This document shows, piece by piece, positions 6,458 to 15,622 of a stretch of 42,360 bases of DNA (its first letter is position 1; each line of letters starts with the position of its first letter). Both the position numbers and the translations under genes were made by a program. The notes beneath the pieces were generated by a model that saw only the letters and a list, made by a program, of their open reading frames with translations, was not told where the DNA came from and made no database searches. Source of the stretch: DAIRVC01 sp036803025 (GTDB lineage Bacteria > Chloroflexota > Anaerolineae > Anaerolineales > E44-bin32); NCBI GenBank assembly GCA_036803025.1, contig DAIRVC010000005.1, positions 1 to 42,360 on the forward strand. Reading direction: 5' to 3'.

Positions 6458-8788
6458 GTGGCGAAGCAGAACGAGCATCAGACCGCGCGTCGCCGCCGGG
6501 CGAGCTCGACGCGCAGCACGCGCAAGAGCGCGGCCGGCCCGACTCGCCGCTCTTCGGCGACGCGCGGCGCGCGCGCCGGCCCGGCCGCGTCCTTCAATCT
6601 CTCCCCGGATCAAAAGCTGGACATTCTGGGCGTCTTCTTCGCCGCGGTCGGGCTGTTCACGCTGGTGAGCATGTTCACGACCGGCCAGGGCATGGTGACC
6701 ACGGCCTGGCTGCGCCTGCTACGCGGCGGCTTCGGGTGGGGCATGTTCGTGCTGCCGCTGAGCGCCATCCTGGGCGGCACCTGGCTGGTGCTGCGGCGAT
6801 TTGGCGACCGGCTGCCGCGCCTCGAGCCGGAGCGCATCGTCGGCCTGATCCTCCTCTACTTCGCATTGCTCACAATCCTGGACGCGATCCTGGGCCCGGA
6901 GAGCTGGGAAGAAGCCGTGGTCCTGTCGCGGCTCGGCCGGGCCGGAGGCCTGGTGGGCGGGGCGATCTACCGGTTGCTCATGAACGGGCTGGGCGGCATC
7001 GGAACAGGAGTCGCGCTGGCGGCCTGGGTGTTGGCCGGGCTGGTGTTCACGGCCGGCATCTCGCTCCCCGACCTGATCGGGTTGGTCGGGCGCGGATTGG
7101 GGGCGCTGCGGCGACGCTTCCTCCCGGCCAAGTCGCCCCCGCGCCGGCCTCGCCCGACGGGCCGACGGCCGATCGTCGCGGCGGTGGGACCCGGGCAGGC
7201 CTCGACCGCGGCGGCGTCAGCGGCGCTGCCTGCAGGGGCCGCCATCCCCGTCGCGGCGCATGCCCAGCTGCCCCCCCGCCCGGTGTGGACGCTCCCGGCG
7301 ATGGAAGAGATCCTCGAACTGGGTGCGGTGGGCAAGGCCGACGACGACTTCGACCAGCGGCGCGGCCGCCTGATTGAGGAAACCCTCTCGGCTTTCGGGG
7401 CGCCGGCCAAGGTGGTCGAGATCAACCGCGGCCCGACGATCACCCAGTTCGGCGTCGAGCCGGACTTCATGGAGGGCCGCGCCGGCAAGCGCATCAAAGT
7501 CAAGGTCAGCAAGATCTCCGCGTTGGCCGATGACCTGGCCCTGGCGCTGGCGGCGCCCTCTATCCGCGTCGAAGCCCCGGTACCCGGGAAGGGCTACGTC
7601 GGCATCGAGGTCCCCAACCCGGAGATCTCGTTGGTCTCGCTGCGCGACGTCATGGCAGCCGAACAGTTCAAGAAGCATCGCACACGGCTGAGGTTGGGGT
7701 TGGGACAGGATGTCTCCGGCCGCGCCGTGGCCGCTGATCTGGGGGCCATGCCGCACCTGCTCATCGCCGGGACGACCGGTTCAGGCAAGTCCGTGTGCGT
7801 CAACGCCATCATCGCCTGCTTGCTGCTGCAGAACACGCCCGACGACCTGAAGTTCGTCATGGTCGACCCAAAGCGGGTCGAGCTGACCTACTTCAACGGC
7901 ATCCCTCACCTGCTTGCCCCGGTGGTCGTCGAGTTGGAGCGCGTCGTCCCGGCGCTGCAGTGGGTTTCGCGCGAGATGGATGAGCGCTACCGGCGCTTCG
8001 CCAAAGAGGGCACGCGCAACATCGCCGACTACAACCAACGCATGGAGCAGTCCGAACAGCGCCGGCTGCCGTATCTGGTGGTGGTCATCGACGAGTTGGC
8101 CGACCTGATGATGTTGGCGCCGGATGAGACCGAGCGCGTGATCACGCGCCTGGCCCAGCTGGCGCGCGCGACCGGGATCCATCTGGTTATCGCCACGCAG
8201 CGTCCTTCGGTGGACGTGGTCACCGGCCTGATCAAGGCCAACTTCCCGGCGCGCATCGCTTTCGCGGTGGCCTCTTCGGTGGACAGCCGGGTGATCCTCG
8301 ACCAGCCCGGAGCGGAGAGGCTGCTCGGGCGGGGCGACATGCTCTTTCAATCGCCCGACTCGGCCTCGCCGGTGCGGATGCAGGGCGCCTATGTCTCGGA
8401 GCGCGAGTTGACGCAGTTGATTCAATTCTGGAAGGAGGCCGCTTCCGGCCAGCAGCCGGACGAGGGCGCGGCGGTCTCGCAATTCGCGCCGATCCCGGCC
8501 AGCATTCCCATGAAGCAGGCACCGCTGTGGGAGGAGGCCGGTCAGGAAGAGGCCGAGCACGGCGACGAGCTGTTCAGCGAAGCGGTCAGAATCGTGCGTG
8601 AAATGCGGCGCGCCTCGATTTCCCTGCTTCAGCGGCGCCTGCGCATCGGCTACACGCGTGCCGCCCGCCTGGTGGATGAACTCGAGGAGGAGGGCATCGT
8701 CGGGCCGGGGCAGCAAGGTTCGCAGGCGCGCGAGGTCCTCGACTACGGCGAACTGGATATCGGCAGCGCTGCGGATGTGGATGAGTAG
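6458..8788 (+). CDS. ftsK: DNA translocase FtsK/SpoIIIE
   Basis: This hexameric ATPase pumps chromosome ends through the division septum and activates dimer resolution. The 776-residue protein has a basic Arg/Ser-rich cytoplasmic leader, about four membrane helices (residues about 55-210), a short linker, and the alpha/beta motor domain with Walker A GTTGSGKS at residues 438-445 and Walker B-like VVVIDELADLMM. The C-terminal winged-helix gamma domain (SISLLQRRLRIGYTRAARLV) recognises KOPS-like polar sequences. The short linker makes it resemble SpoIIIE more than E. coli FtsK. It starts with GTG behind GGGAG and a TGCTATAAT box. Its last codons overlap the next gene. Confidence 0.95.
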   Translation: MAKQNEHQTARRRRASSTRSTRKSAAGPTRRSSATRGARAGPAASFNLSPDQKLDILGVFFAAVGLFTLVSMFTTGQGMVTTAWLRLLRGGFGWGMFVLPLSAILGGTWLVLRRFGDRLPRLEPERIVGLILLYFALLTILDAILGPESWEEAVVLSRLGRAGGLVGGAIYRLLMNGLGGIGTGVALAAWVLAGLVFTAGISLPDLIGLVGRGLGALRRRFLPAKSPPRRPRPTGRRPIVAAVGPGQASTAAASAALPAGAAIPVAAHAQLPPRPVWTLPAMEEILELGAVGKADDDFDQRRGRLIEETLSAFGAPAKVVEINRGPTITQFGVEPDFMEGRAGKRIKVKVSKISALADDLALALAAPSIRVEAPVPGKGYVGIEVPNPEISLVSLRDVMAAEQFKKHRTRLRLGLGQDVSGRAVAADLGAMPHLLIAGTTGSGKSVCVNAIIACLLLQNTPDDLKFVMVDPKRVELTYFNGIPHLLAPVVVELERVVPALQWVSREMDERYRRFAKEGTRNIADYNQRMEQSEQRRLPYLVVVIDELADLMMLAPDETERVITRLAQLARATGIHLVIATQRPSVDVVTGLIKANFPARIAFAVASSVDSRVILDQPGAERLLGRGDMLFQSPDSASPVRMQGAYVSERELTQLIQFWKEAASGQQPDEGAAVSQFAPIPASIPMKQAPLWEEAGQEEAEHGDELFSEAVRIVREMRRASISLLQRRLRIGYTRAARLVDELEEEGIVGPGQQGSQAREVLDYGELDIGSAADVDE

Positions 8789-9779
8789 CCCAGCTCAGGC
8801 GGCCCGCGGCCGGGTGAGGAGGCTGGCAGCGTTGGCGGGATTGGCGGCGGCCATGGTGGGCTGCGGCCTCCTCCCGGCGCCGGCCGGCCCAACTCCCACG
8901 CTCGCTGCCACGCCAACCCCCACGCCCGTGCCCACGCCCCGACTGCTCCTGTTGGGCGTGCCCGCTGGTTCGGCGCTGGGAGCCTCGCTGGTGGACTGGG
9001 CGGGGCAACGCGGCTGGCTGACGGATGCCTTCGAGGCCGGTCAGGCGGGCCTGGAGGCGGGGTTGACCCAGCCGGGCCTGCAGGCAGTCGTCGGTCTGGG
9101 TTGGTCCGCGGGCCTGCAGAGTGCGTTCTCCGGGCCGCTGATCGTTGTCGACGCGCCGGATGCGACGATCGGCCCGCGGCTGAGTGTGGTGGGGGAGCCG
9201 GGGGCGCGCCATGATCAGGTCGGTTTCCTGGCGGGCGTTCTGGCCGGGCTGGTCAGCCGGACGGAGCGCGTGGCATTGCTGACCGAGACCGGCGGCGCAC
9301 ACGAGTCGATCTACCAGGCAGCCTTCGATCACGGACTGCGCTACGGTTGCCCGCGCTGCGCACTGATCCGCCTCGCCGCCGCCCAGGCGTCGGCACAGGC
9401 CGTCGCGGGCGAGGGGGCTGATGCAGCCTTTGCGGTCCCGGGTCCGGCGGCGGCTGCGGCGCTCGTCCCGCTGGCGGAGGCCGGGCTGTGGGTGGTCTGG
9501 AGTGGGAGCGAGCCCGCTCCGCTGCCGGAAACGCGCCTGGCGGGAGAGATTCGCATGCTTCCCGAGGCGCTGGCGGCCCCGGCGTTGACGGCCTTGTTGG
9601 ATGGCCAGCCGGGAACGGCGTGGCCGTACTCCGTTGAATCGCGGAGCATCGCCGTCGGGAGCCTGAATAGCGAGGCGCTCAGCCCCGGGCGCGAGCTGCG
9701 CTTGCAGCAAGCCTGGGAAGGTTTGGCCTCGGGAGAGTTGCAGATCGGCGTCGATCCGCTCACCGGCGCCGAATCATAG
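8781..9779 (+). CDS. Divergent BMP/PnrA-like lipoprotein
   Basis: A lipoprotein signal (LAAAMVGC, Cys about residue 28) and a Thr/Pro linker precede a domain resembling the BMP family of nucleoside-binding proteins. The best match is HDQVGFLAGVLAGL followed by VALLTETGG, the BMP element around AFLAGYLAG. The N-lobe ligand motif D-R-SFN, present in the neighbouring BmpA-type protein, is missing, and the protein is shorter (332 residues). It is probably a relative that lost or changed its ligand. ATG 8781 overlaps the ftsK stop; ATG 8775 is equally possible. It may be co-expressed with ftsK, which is unusual for a binding protein. Confidence 0.65.
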   Translation: MSSPAQAARGRVRRLAALAGLAAAMVGCGLLPAPAGPTPTLAATPTPTPVPTPRLLLLGVPAGSALGASLVDWAGQRGWLTDAFEAGQAGLEAGLTQPGLQAVVGLGWSAGLQSAFSGPLIVVDAPDATIGPRLSVVGEPGARHDQVGFLAGVLAGLVSRTERVALLTETGGAHESIYQAAFDHGLRYGCPRCALIRLAAAQASAQAVAGEGADAAFAVPGPAAAAALVPLAEAGLWVVWSGSEPAPLPETRLAGEIRMLPEALAAPALTALLDGQPGTAWPYSVESRSIAVGSLNSEALSPGRELRLQQAWEGLASGELQIGVDPLTGAES

Positions 9780-9907
9780 GTGGCCGCCGAACGGGGCGGC
9801 GCCGGACAGGCCGTGACGGCGGTCACACGTTGGAGGGCGCCGGCGCGGGCGGAGGGATATCGGGAGTGCGGTTGTCCGGTTGCTAGCCGCAAGCGCGTCG
9901 GCCGCAA

Positions 9908-9936
9908 TTGCGTCGCTCCCTGACTCGTGCTATCAT
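9908..9936 (+). promoter_or_regulatory. Sigma-70-type promoter of the BMP transporter operon
   Basis: TTGCGT (9908-9913) and TATCAT (9931-9936) are exactly 17 bp apart, and TGC precedes the -10 box. Transcription would start near 9943, about 148 nt before the bmpA start codon. Confidence 0.6.
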
Positions 9937-10090
9937 TTCAGAAATGTCCCTTAAGCATTGAGACATCGGAATCTAACGGCCTGTCTGGCCGCTAACGAAA
10001 GGGGTGATCGCGGCTCGTTTCAGTCTCTGACCACTTCGCACTACCTGTCCATAGGGACAATGGCGTTTCCCCACACTCGGAGGAGAGAAA
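9937..10090 (+). promoter_or_regulatory. Long 5' leader of the BMP transporter operon
   Basis: The spacer between the upstream gene (stop 9779) and bmpA is 311 bp and holds no gene I can support. Its promoter-distal part would be an unusually long leader for this window. Two small hairpins are visible: CGGCC/GGCCG near 9977-9993 and TGTCC/GGACA near 10047-10060. A strong GGAGGAGA ribosome site closes the leader. No known riboswitch consensus was recognised, including the purine type, which the transporter would have suggested. Confidence 0.35.
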
Positions 10091-11290
10091 ATGCAGAAGA
10101 AGATGTACGCCGCCCTGTCGCTGCTGGTGCTCCTGGCGCTGATGCTGGGTGCCTGCGGCGGCGCCGCCACGGAAGAGGTTCCGCCGGAAGAGCCGGTGGC
10201 GACCGAGGCGCCGGTTGAGACCGAGGCGCCGCCGGTAGAGCCGCCCGCGGAGCCGTTCCGGGTCGGGTTCGTGACCGACACGGGCGGCATCGATGACCGC
10301 AGCTTCAACACCACGCAGTGGAACGGCGTGCTGCGGGCGGTGGATGAGCTGGGCATCGAGGCGCAGTTCATTCAGTCGGATGAGGCCACGCAGTACGAGC
10401 CCAACCTGACCGAGTTCGCCAGCCAGGGTTATGACCTGGTGATCGCCTCCGGCTTCTTCCTCGGCGGCGCGCTGGCGAACGTGGCCGCGCAGTATCCGGA
10501 CACGATGTTCTCGATCGTTGACTACTCCTACCCGGATCCGTTCGGTGTTCCGGAGGGCGTGATCGGCAACGCCGAGTGCGTCCCCAACGTCCAGGGCCAG
10601 GTCTATAAGACTGACCAGGCCGCCTTCCTGGCCGGCTATGTTGCTGCCGGCATGGCCATTCAGCTCGATCCGGAAGGTCCCGCGCTGGGCTACTTCGGCG
10701 GGGCCAAGATCCCGACCGTGACCATCTTCGGCGTCGGGTTCCAGGCCGGTATGGAGTACTACAACCAGGTGCACGGGACGACGGTTGAGCTGATCGGCTG
10801 GGACAGCGCCACTGGTGAAGGCCTGTTCACGGGCGACTTCAGCGACCTGACCAAGGGCCTTGAGTCGACCGAGTCGCTGTTCGACGAGGGCGTCGACATC
10901 TTCATGGGCGTCGGCGGCCTGATCGGCTCGCCCGGCTTCGATGTGGCCCGCGAGCGCGGCGGCTACGGCATCTGGGTCGACGTTGACGGCTACAACCTGC
11001 TGCCGGAAGCGCGCGACGTCCTGCTGACCAGTGTCATGAAGAACATGGACAACTCGGTCTTCGACGTCATCCAGGGCTCTATGGAAGGCGCCTTCGACGG
11101 CTGCGGCGTGTATGTCGGCGACCTGGCCAACGGCGGCGTGGGTATCGCCTCGTTCCATGATCTCGAGGGCGCCGTGCCGGCCGAGTTGGCGGCCGAGGTC
11201 GAACAGCTGCGCCTGGACATCATCAATGGCGTGATCACCGACACCGGTTGCATCTCCTACCCGGATTGGTGCCCCGGCGGTCTGTACTAG
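10091..11290 (+). CDS. BMP family (PnrA/BmpA-like) ABC transporter substrate-binding lipoprotein
   Basis: This is the extracytoplasmic receptor of the ABC importer encoded just downstream. The 399-residue precursor has a lipobox LGAC with Cys 22, a Glu/Pro-rich linker, and a BMP domain beginning FRVGFVTDTGGIDDRSFN, whose D-x-SFN element belongs to the ligand pocket in this family. YKTDQAAFLAGYVAAGMA is the second family hallmark. Characterised relatives (PnrA, BmpA) bind purine nucleosides, so nucleoside uptake is the best guess, not proven. It has its own promoter, a long leader and a strong Shine-Dalgarno. A stable hairpin follows the stop, as is common between a highly expressed binding protein and its transporter genes. 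Confidence 0.9.
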   Translation: MQKKMYAALSLLVLLALMLGACGGAATEEVPPEEPVATEAPVETEAPPVEPPAEPFRVGFVTDTGGIDDRSFNTTQWNGVLRAVDELGIEAQFIQSDEATQYEPNLTEFASQGYDLVIASGFFLGGALANVAAQYPDTMFSIVDYSYPDPFGVPEGVIGNAECVPNVQGQVYKTDQAAFLAGYVAAGMAIQLDPEGPALGYFGGAKIPTVTIFGVGFQAGMEYYNQVHGTTVELIGWDSATGEGLFTGDFSDLTKGLESTESLFDEGVDIFMGVGGLIGSPGFDVARERGGYGIWVDVDGYNLLPEARDVLLTSVMKNMDNSVFDVIQGSMEGAFDGCGVYVGDLANGGVGIASFHDLEGAVPAELAAEVEQLRLDIINGVITDTGCISYPDWCPGGLY

Positions 11291-11325
11291 TCTCCGGCTG
11301 CACCCGCTTGTACGTCCGATACGTG

Positions 11326-11354
11326 GGCGGTGCCAGGGCTGACCTGGCACCGCC
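11326..11354 (+). terminator. Intercistronic hairpin after the binding-protein gene
   Basis: GGCGGTGCCAGG and CCTGGCACCGCC form a perfect 12-bp stem with a 5-nt loop. A second small CCGCC-TTCG-GGCGG hairpin overlaps its 3' side. There is no long U-tract, so it may act as a partial terminator or mRNA stabiliser that sets binding protein above transporter levels. Confidence 0.6.
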
Positions 11355-11411
11355 TTCGGCGGAGCCGCTGCGGCAATGCACCTGCGGCCGCCGTCCCCCA
11401 GGAGTGTGCCG

Positions 11412-12941
11412 ATGCCCCCTATCCTCGAACTGCGGGGGATGACCAAGGCCTTCCCCGGCGTCCTGGCCAACGACCACATCGACCTAACACTCGCTCAGGG
11501 TGAGATCCTGGCTCTGCTCGGCGAGAACGGCGCCGGCAAGACCACCTTGATGAATGTCCTGTACGGGCTGTACGCACCGGACGAAGGCGAGATCCTGGTG
11601 CGCGGCGAGAAGGCCGAGATCCGCGATCCGAATGACGCCATCCGGCGCGGGATCGGGATGGTCCATCAGCACTTCATGCTCGTGCCGGTCTTTACGGTCA
11701 CAGAGAATGTGATGCTCGGCGTCGAGTCGATGCGTGCCGGCGTCTTCCTCGACCGGCAAGCGGCCGCCGAGCGCATCCGCGAGATCTCCGGCCGGTTCGG
11801 CCTGGAGGTCGATCCCGAGGCGATGGTCGAAGACCTGCCGGTCGGGCTGCAGCAGCGCGTCGAAATCATCAAACTTCTCTATCGCGAGGCCGAGGTGCTC
11901 ATCCTGGATGAGCCCACGTCGGTCCTCACCCCGCAAGAGGCCGATGAGCTCTTCAAGGTGATCCGCTCGCTGGTGGCGCAGGGCAAATCGGTGATCTTTA
12001 TCTCCCACAAACTCAAAGAGGTGCTGGCGATTGCCGACCGCATTGTCGTCCTGCGTGGCGGGAAGGTGGTCGGTTCGGTGCCGGTCGAGCAGGCGACCGA
12101 GCAATCCCTGGCGAAGATGATGGTCGGGCGCGATGTCTTACTGACTGTCGAGCGCAAGCCGGCAAAACCCGGAGAGGCCGTGCTGGATGTGGCCGACCTG
12201 CAGGTGAAGGATGACCACGGGCACCCGGCGGTGCGCGGCATCACTTTCCAGGTACGCGCCGGGGAGATCCTGGGCGTGGCCGGGGTGCAGGGCAACGGGC
12301 AGACGCAGTTGGTCGAGGCGCTGACCGGGCTGCGCCGCGTCGAGAGCGGCCGCATCCTGATCACCGGGCAGGACATGACGCGTGCTTCGCCGCGGCAGGT
12401 TGAGGCCATCGGCACCTCGCACGTCCCCGAGGATCGTCAGCGTGATGGTCTGGTGCTGCCTTTCCCGGTGGTCGAGAACCTGGTTCTGAATACATACTAT
12501 GCGCCGCCGTATGCCAAGGGGGCGCTCCTTCAGGAGAAGGCGATTGCCGAATCGGCCACTGAGCAGGTTGAGAGATACGATGTGCGCACGCCGTCCATTT
12601 ACGAGCCTGTCTCCAACCTTTCCGGAGGAAACCAGCAGAAGGTGATCGTGGCGCGCGAGTTCTCACGCCCGACGCGGTTGGTCATCGCCTCACAGCCGAC
12701 GCGCGGTCTGGACGTCGGCTCGATCGAGTACATCCACGGCCGCCTGGTCGAGAAGCGCGACGAGGGGGCGGCGGTGCTGTTGGTCTCGTCGGAGCTGGAC
12801 GAGATCCTCAGCCTGTCGGACCGCATCGCGGTGATGTTCGGCGGCGAGATCCTGGACATCATGCCGGGGTCGGCCGCCACCAAGGAGCAGCTGGGCTTGT
12901 TGATGGCGGGCGTGCGCCAACCTGCGCCGTCGGCCGCCTGA
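11412..12941 (+). CDS. Nucleoside/sugar-type ABC transporter ATPase, two nucleotide-binding domains
   Basis: This 509-residue protein carries two fused ABC domains, as in the RbsA/NupA/YufO group that partners BMP receptors. The first has Walker A GENGAGKT (from residue 37), a Q-loop in GMVHQHFMLVP, the modified signature LPVGLQQR and Walker B LILDEPTSVL. In the second the Walker A is degenerate (GVQGNGQT, no Lys), as usual for this group, and the signature is LSGGNQQK. The start ATG 11412 has AGGAG seven bases upstream; an in-frame ATG at 11376 lacks this. It energises uptake through the two permeases that follow. Confidence 0.93.
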   Translation: MPPILELRGMTKAFPGVLANDHIDLTLAQGEILALLGENGAGKTTLMNVLYGLYAPDEGEILVRGEKAEIRDPNDAIRRGIGMVHQHFMLVPVFTVTENVMLGVESMRAGVFLDRQAAAERIREISGRFGLEVDPEAMVEDLPVGLQQRVEIIKLLYREAEVLILDEPTSVLTPQEADELFKVIRSLVAQGKSVIFISHKLKEVLAIADRIVVLRGGKVVGSVPVEQATEQSLAKMMVGRDVLLTVERKPAKPGEAVLDVADLQVKDDHGHPAVRGITFQVRAGEILGVAGVQGNGQTQLVEALTGLRRVESGRILITGQDMTRASPRQVEAIGTSHVPEDRQRDGLVLPFPVVENLVLNTYYAPPYAKGALLQEKAIAESATEQVERYDVRTPSIYEPVSNLSGGNQQKVIVAREFSRPTRLVIASQPTRGLDVGSIEYIHGRLVEKRDEGAAVLLVSSELDEILSLSDRIAVMFGGEILDIMPGSAATKEQLGLLMAGVRQPAPSAA

Positions 12942-12978
12942 TGCCCGCAGGCCGGCACACCAAGTGGGGAGGATCCCC

Positions 12979-14265
12979 GTGAGCGACAAACCCGAAGACG
13001 CGCCGGCGCCGGTGGCGGCAGAGGCGGAGACGGGCGTGACCAGCGTGCAGCGCGTGGCCGCCCGGAGCGGCAAGTTCGAGGCACTGCTTCTGCCTGGGCT
13101 GGCCGTTCTGACGGCCTTGATCCTGGGCGCCGTGTTCATCCTGGCGGCCAACCCCATCTCGCGCGGGAGTTGGGGGGCAATTGCCCAGGACCCGTGGGGC
13201 ACGATTGGGACCAACTGGACCGTCCTGCGCGACTCGTATGTGGCTCTTCTTCAAGGTGCCTTCGGCAGTCCGGCCACTATCGGCGAAGCGATTCGGGCTT
13301 GGCAGGACACAGGCGAGACTCGGCCACTCCTGGATGCCTTCCGCCCGTTTGCCGAGAGCCTGACGATCAGCACGCCGTACATCTTCCTGGGGCTGGCCGT
13401 GGCGCTGGGCTTCCGCGGGGGCCTGTTCAATATCGGCGCTGAAGGGCAGCTTTTTGTGGGCGGCCTGGCCTCAGCCTTCGTCGGCTACTCGCTGACCGGT
13501 CTGCCCTGGTACGTGCACCTGCCGCTGGCGCTTGGCGCCGGGATGGCTGCCGGGGGGATCTGGGCCGCCATCCCGGGCTTCCTCAAGGCCCGCACCGGCG
13601 CGCATGAAGTGATCAACACGATCATGATGAACTGGATTGCCTTCCGGCTGACAGACTACTTACTGACCGGCCCGATGGGGCGACCGGACGGCCTGCCGAT
13701 TACCCCGCTGATTCGAGAGAGCGCCTTCCTTCCGGCGCTCTTTCCCCGCCCGATGCGCGTGCATGTGGGTTTCTTCCTGGCCCTCGGGGCCGTGCTCCTG
13801 GTGTACTGGTTTCTGTGGAAGACGACTTGGGGCTTCGAGATCCGCATGGTCGGCGCCAACCCGCGGGCGGCCAAGTACGCCGGCGTCAAGATCGCCCGCA
13901 CGATAGTGCTGACCATGGGACTGAGCGGAGCGCTGGCCGGGTTGGCCGGGGCCAGCCAGATCCTGGGGGTCGACCACCAGATGGTGCGGGCCTTCTCGAG
14001 CGGCTTCGGCTTCGACTCGATTGCACTGGCCTTGTTGGGCAACAGCCATCCGGTCGGTGTACTGCTGGCGTCTCTTCTCTTTGGATTCCTGCGCGGCGGC
14101 GCGGCGCGCATGCAGTCGGTCGCCAGTGTGCCGGTCGAGCTGATCCGCATCATCCAGGGAATGGTGATCATCTTCGTGGCCGCGCCGGAGATCGTGCGCG
14201 GGCTGTACCGGCTGCGGGCCCCCCGCCAGAAGGAAGCCCAGCCGGCGACCAGTCAGAGCGGATAG
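12979..14265 (+). CDS. ABC transporter permease, BMP/nucleoside type (first permease)
   Basis: This integral membrane protein of the BPD_transp_2 family has 428 residues. A hydrophilic cytoplasmic leader of about 35 residues precedes the first membrane helix. After a soluble loop, GFRGGLFNIGAEGQLFVGG is the family core motif, and GANPRAAKYAGV is the cytoplasmic coupling element that contacts the ATPase. About nine to ten helices are expected. GTG 12979 is chosen because GGGGAGGA lies just upstream. It ends eight bases before the second permease, so the two are surely co-transcribed and would form the channel heterodimer. Confidence 0.9.
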   Translation: MSDKPEDAPAPVAAEAETGVTSVQRVAARSGKFEALLLPGLAVLTALILGAVFILAANPISRGSWGAIAQDPWGTIGTNWTVLRDSYVALLQGAFGSPATIGEAIRAWQDTGETRPLLDAFRPFAESLTISTPYIFLGLAVALGFRGGLFNIGAEGQLFVGGLASAFVGYSLTGLPWYVHLPLALGAGMAAGGIWAAIPGFLKARTGAHEVINTIMMNWIAFRLTDYLLTGPMGRPDGLPITPLIRESAFLPALFPRPMRVHVGFFLALGAVLLVYWFLWKTTWGFEIRMVGANPRAAKYAGVKIARTIVLTMGLSGALAGLAGASQILGVDHQMVRAFSSGFGFDSIALALLGNSHPVGVLLASLLFGFLRGGAARMQSVASVPVELIRIIQGMVIIFVAAPEIVRGLYRLRAPRQKEAQPATSQSG

Positions 14266-14273
14266 AGGCAGCC

Positions 14274-15533
14274 ATGGCTCAAGCGACGCTGACAGTAGCC
14301 AAGCCGCGCGCGCTGCGGGAGTACATCTTTGGGGCGGCGTTTCTGATCGCCGGCCTGCTTCTGATATGGCCGCTGTCCAGCGGCACCGGCGGGCTGATCT
14401 CGACCTTTGTCCTGACCAGCCGCCGGGCCGGGGTGGAGATTCCTGCGCCGGATCTGGTCTTGCCCACTCAGGTATCCCTGTATGTCTTGGGCGCGCTGGT
14501 GATGCTGACAGGCGTCTGGCAGCTGCTGCGCGGCTTCAAGCGGGTCACGCTGGTCCTGTCGTTGGTGGCGCTGGCGGTGATCGCCGCGTTCCTGGTGTGG
14601 GCCACGCGGGACAAGTCTCTCAACCTGACGGGCATGCTCGTCTCGAGCCTGGTGCGGGCAGCGCCGATCGCCTTCGCCGCGTTGAGTGGCCTGTACGCCG
14701 AGCGCTCGGGCGTGGTCAATATCGGCATCGAGGGGATGATGCTCGGCTCGGCCTTCACGGCGGCCGTGCTTGCCAGCGTGACCGACAGCCTGTTCCTGGG
14801 CGTGGTCGGCGGGGTGATCACGGCCATGCTGCTGGCGCTGCTGCACGGCGTGCTGTCGATCCGCTACCGGGTCAACCAGATCATCAGCGGCACGATGGTG
14901 ATCATCCTGATGCTCGGCCTGACCAGCTACTTGCAGCGCGCCATCCTGAACGAGAATCCAAGCCTGAACGAGCCGGGCACGATGTCGGAGCTGGCGATCC
15001 CAATCCTGTGGCGCATCCCGGTCATCGGGCCGCTGCTGTTCAACCAGACGATCATGATCTACCTGCTCTTCGGGTTGCTGATCCTCACACAGGTTCTCCT
15101 CTATCAGACGCGCTGGGGGCTGCGGGTTCGGGCGGTGGGTGAGCACCCGCGGGCGGCCGACACGCTGGGGATCAACGTGTTCCGCACCCGCTACATGTGC
15201 GTGCTACTGAGCGGCTTGATGGCCGGATTGGGTGGCGCGCACATGAGCATCGGCGCGGTCGGCCGCTTTAATGAGGGTATGACCTCCGGCAAGGGCTTCC
15301 TGGGCCTGGCGGCGATGATCTTCGGCAACTGGAACCCGGGCGGCTCGTTCCTGGGCTCGATGATCTTCGGCTTCTTCGACTCGTGGCAGGAGAAACTGTC
15401 GATCCTGCAGGTCGGGGTCCCCCCAGATCTGCTCGGGATGGCGCCGTACCTGGCGACGATGGTGGTCCTGGCCGGCGTGGTCGCCCGGTCGCGCATGCCG
15501 GCCGCCGACGGGGTGCCGTACGAGAAGCAGTAG
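14274..15533 (+). CDS. ABC transporter permease, BMP/nucleoside type (second permease)
   Basis: This is the second BPD_transp_2 permease of the importer, 419 residues. It carries the family core YAERSGVVNIGIEGMMLG and the coupling element GEHPRAADTLGI, and has about ten hydrophobic helices. The N-terminal third (two extra helices before the core) is longer than in many homologues. ATG 14274 follows the first permease stop by eight bases and is preceded by AGAGG. It is the last gene of the operon, since a strong hairpin terminator lies just downstream. The substrate cannot be read from the sequence; nucleosides are inferred from the BMP receptor. Confidence 0.9.
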   Translation: MAQATLTVAKPRALREYIFGAAFLIAGLLLIWPLSSGTGGLISTFVLTSRRAGVEIPAPDLVLPTQVSLYVLGALVMLTGVWQLLRGFKRVTLVLSLVALAVIAAFLVWATRDKSLNLTGMLVSSLVRAAPIAFAALSGLYAERSGVVNIGIEGMMLGSAFTAAVLASVTDSLFLGVVGGVITAMLLALLHGVLSIRYRVNQIISGTMVIILMLGLTSYLQRAILNENPSLNEPGTMSELAIPILWRIPVIGPLLFNQTIMIYLLFGLLILTQVLLYQTRWGLRVRAVGEHPRAADTLGINVFRTRYMCVLLSGLMAGLGGAHMSIGAVGRFNEGMTSGKGFLGLAAMIFGNWNPGGSFLGSMIFGFFDSWQEKLSILQVGVPPDLLGMAPYLATMVVLAGVVARSRMPAADGVPYEKQ

Positions 15534-15556
15534 CGCCGAGGATTCTCCGGGGATCA

Positions 15557-15592
15557 CAGGGCCGCCCATGCGGGCGGCCCTGTTCGTTGTTG
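15557..15592 (+). terminator. Rho-independent terminator of the BMP transporter operon
   Basis: CAGGGCCGCCC and GGGCGGCCCTG form a perfect 11-bp stem with the loop ATGC. The T-rich run TTCGTTGTT follows. The position, 23 bp after the last permease stop, fits operon termination. Confidence 0.82.
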
Positions 15593-15622
15593 CCCCGGCA
15601 AAGAGCGGATGGTGCTTGGCGG

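Noticed and set aside
4434..6668. 744-codon plus-strand open frame opposite the cNMP/bPH2 gene
   Set aside because: It has no recognisable domain and runs antisense through def and the bPH2 protein, whose domains are clear.
9958..10218. Plus-strand open frame overlapping the bmpA leader and start
   Set aside because: It overlaps the signal peptide of the BMP receptor in another frame and has no ribosome site or similarity.
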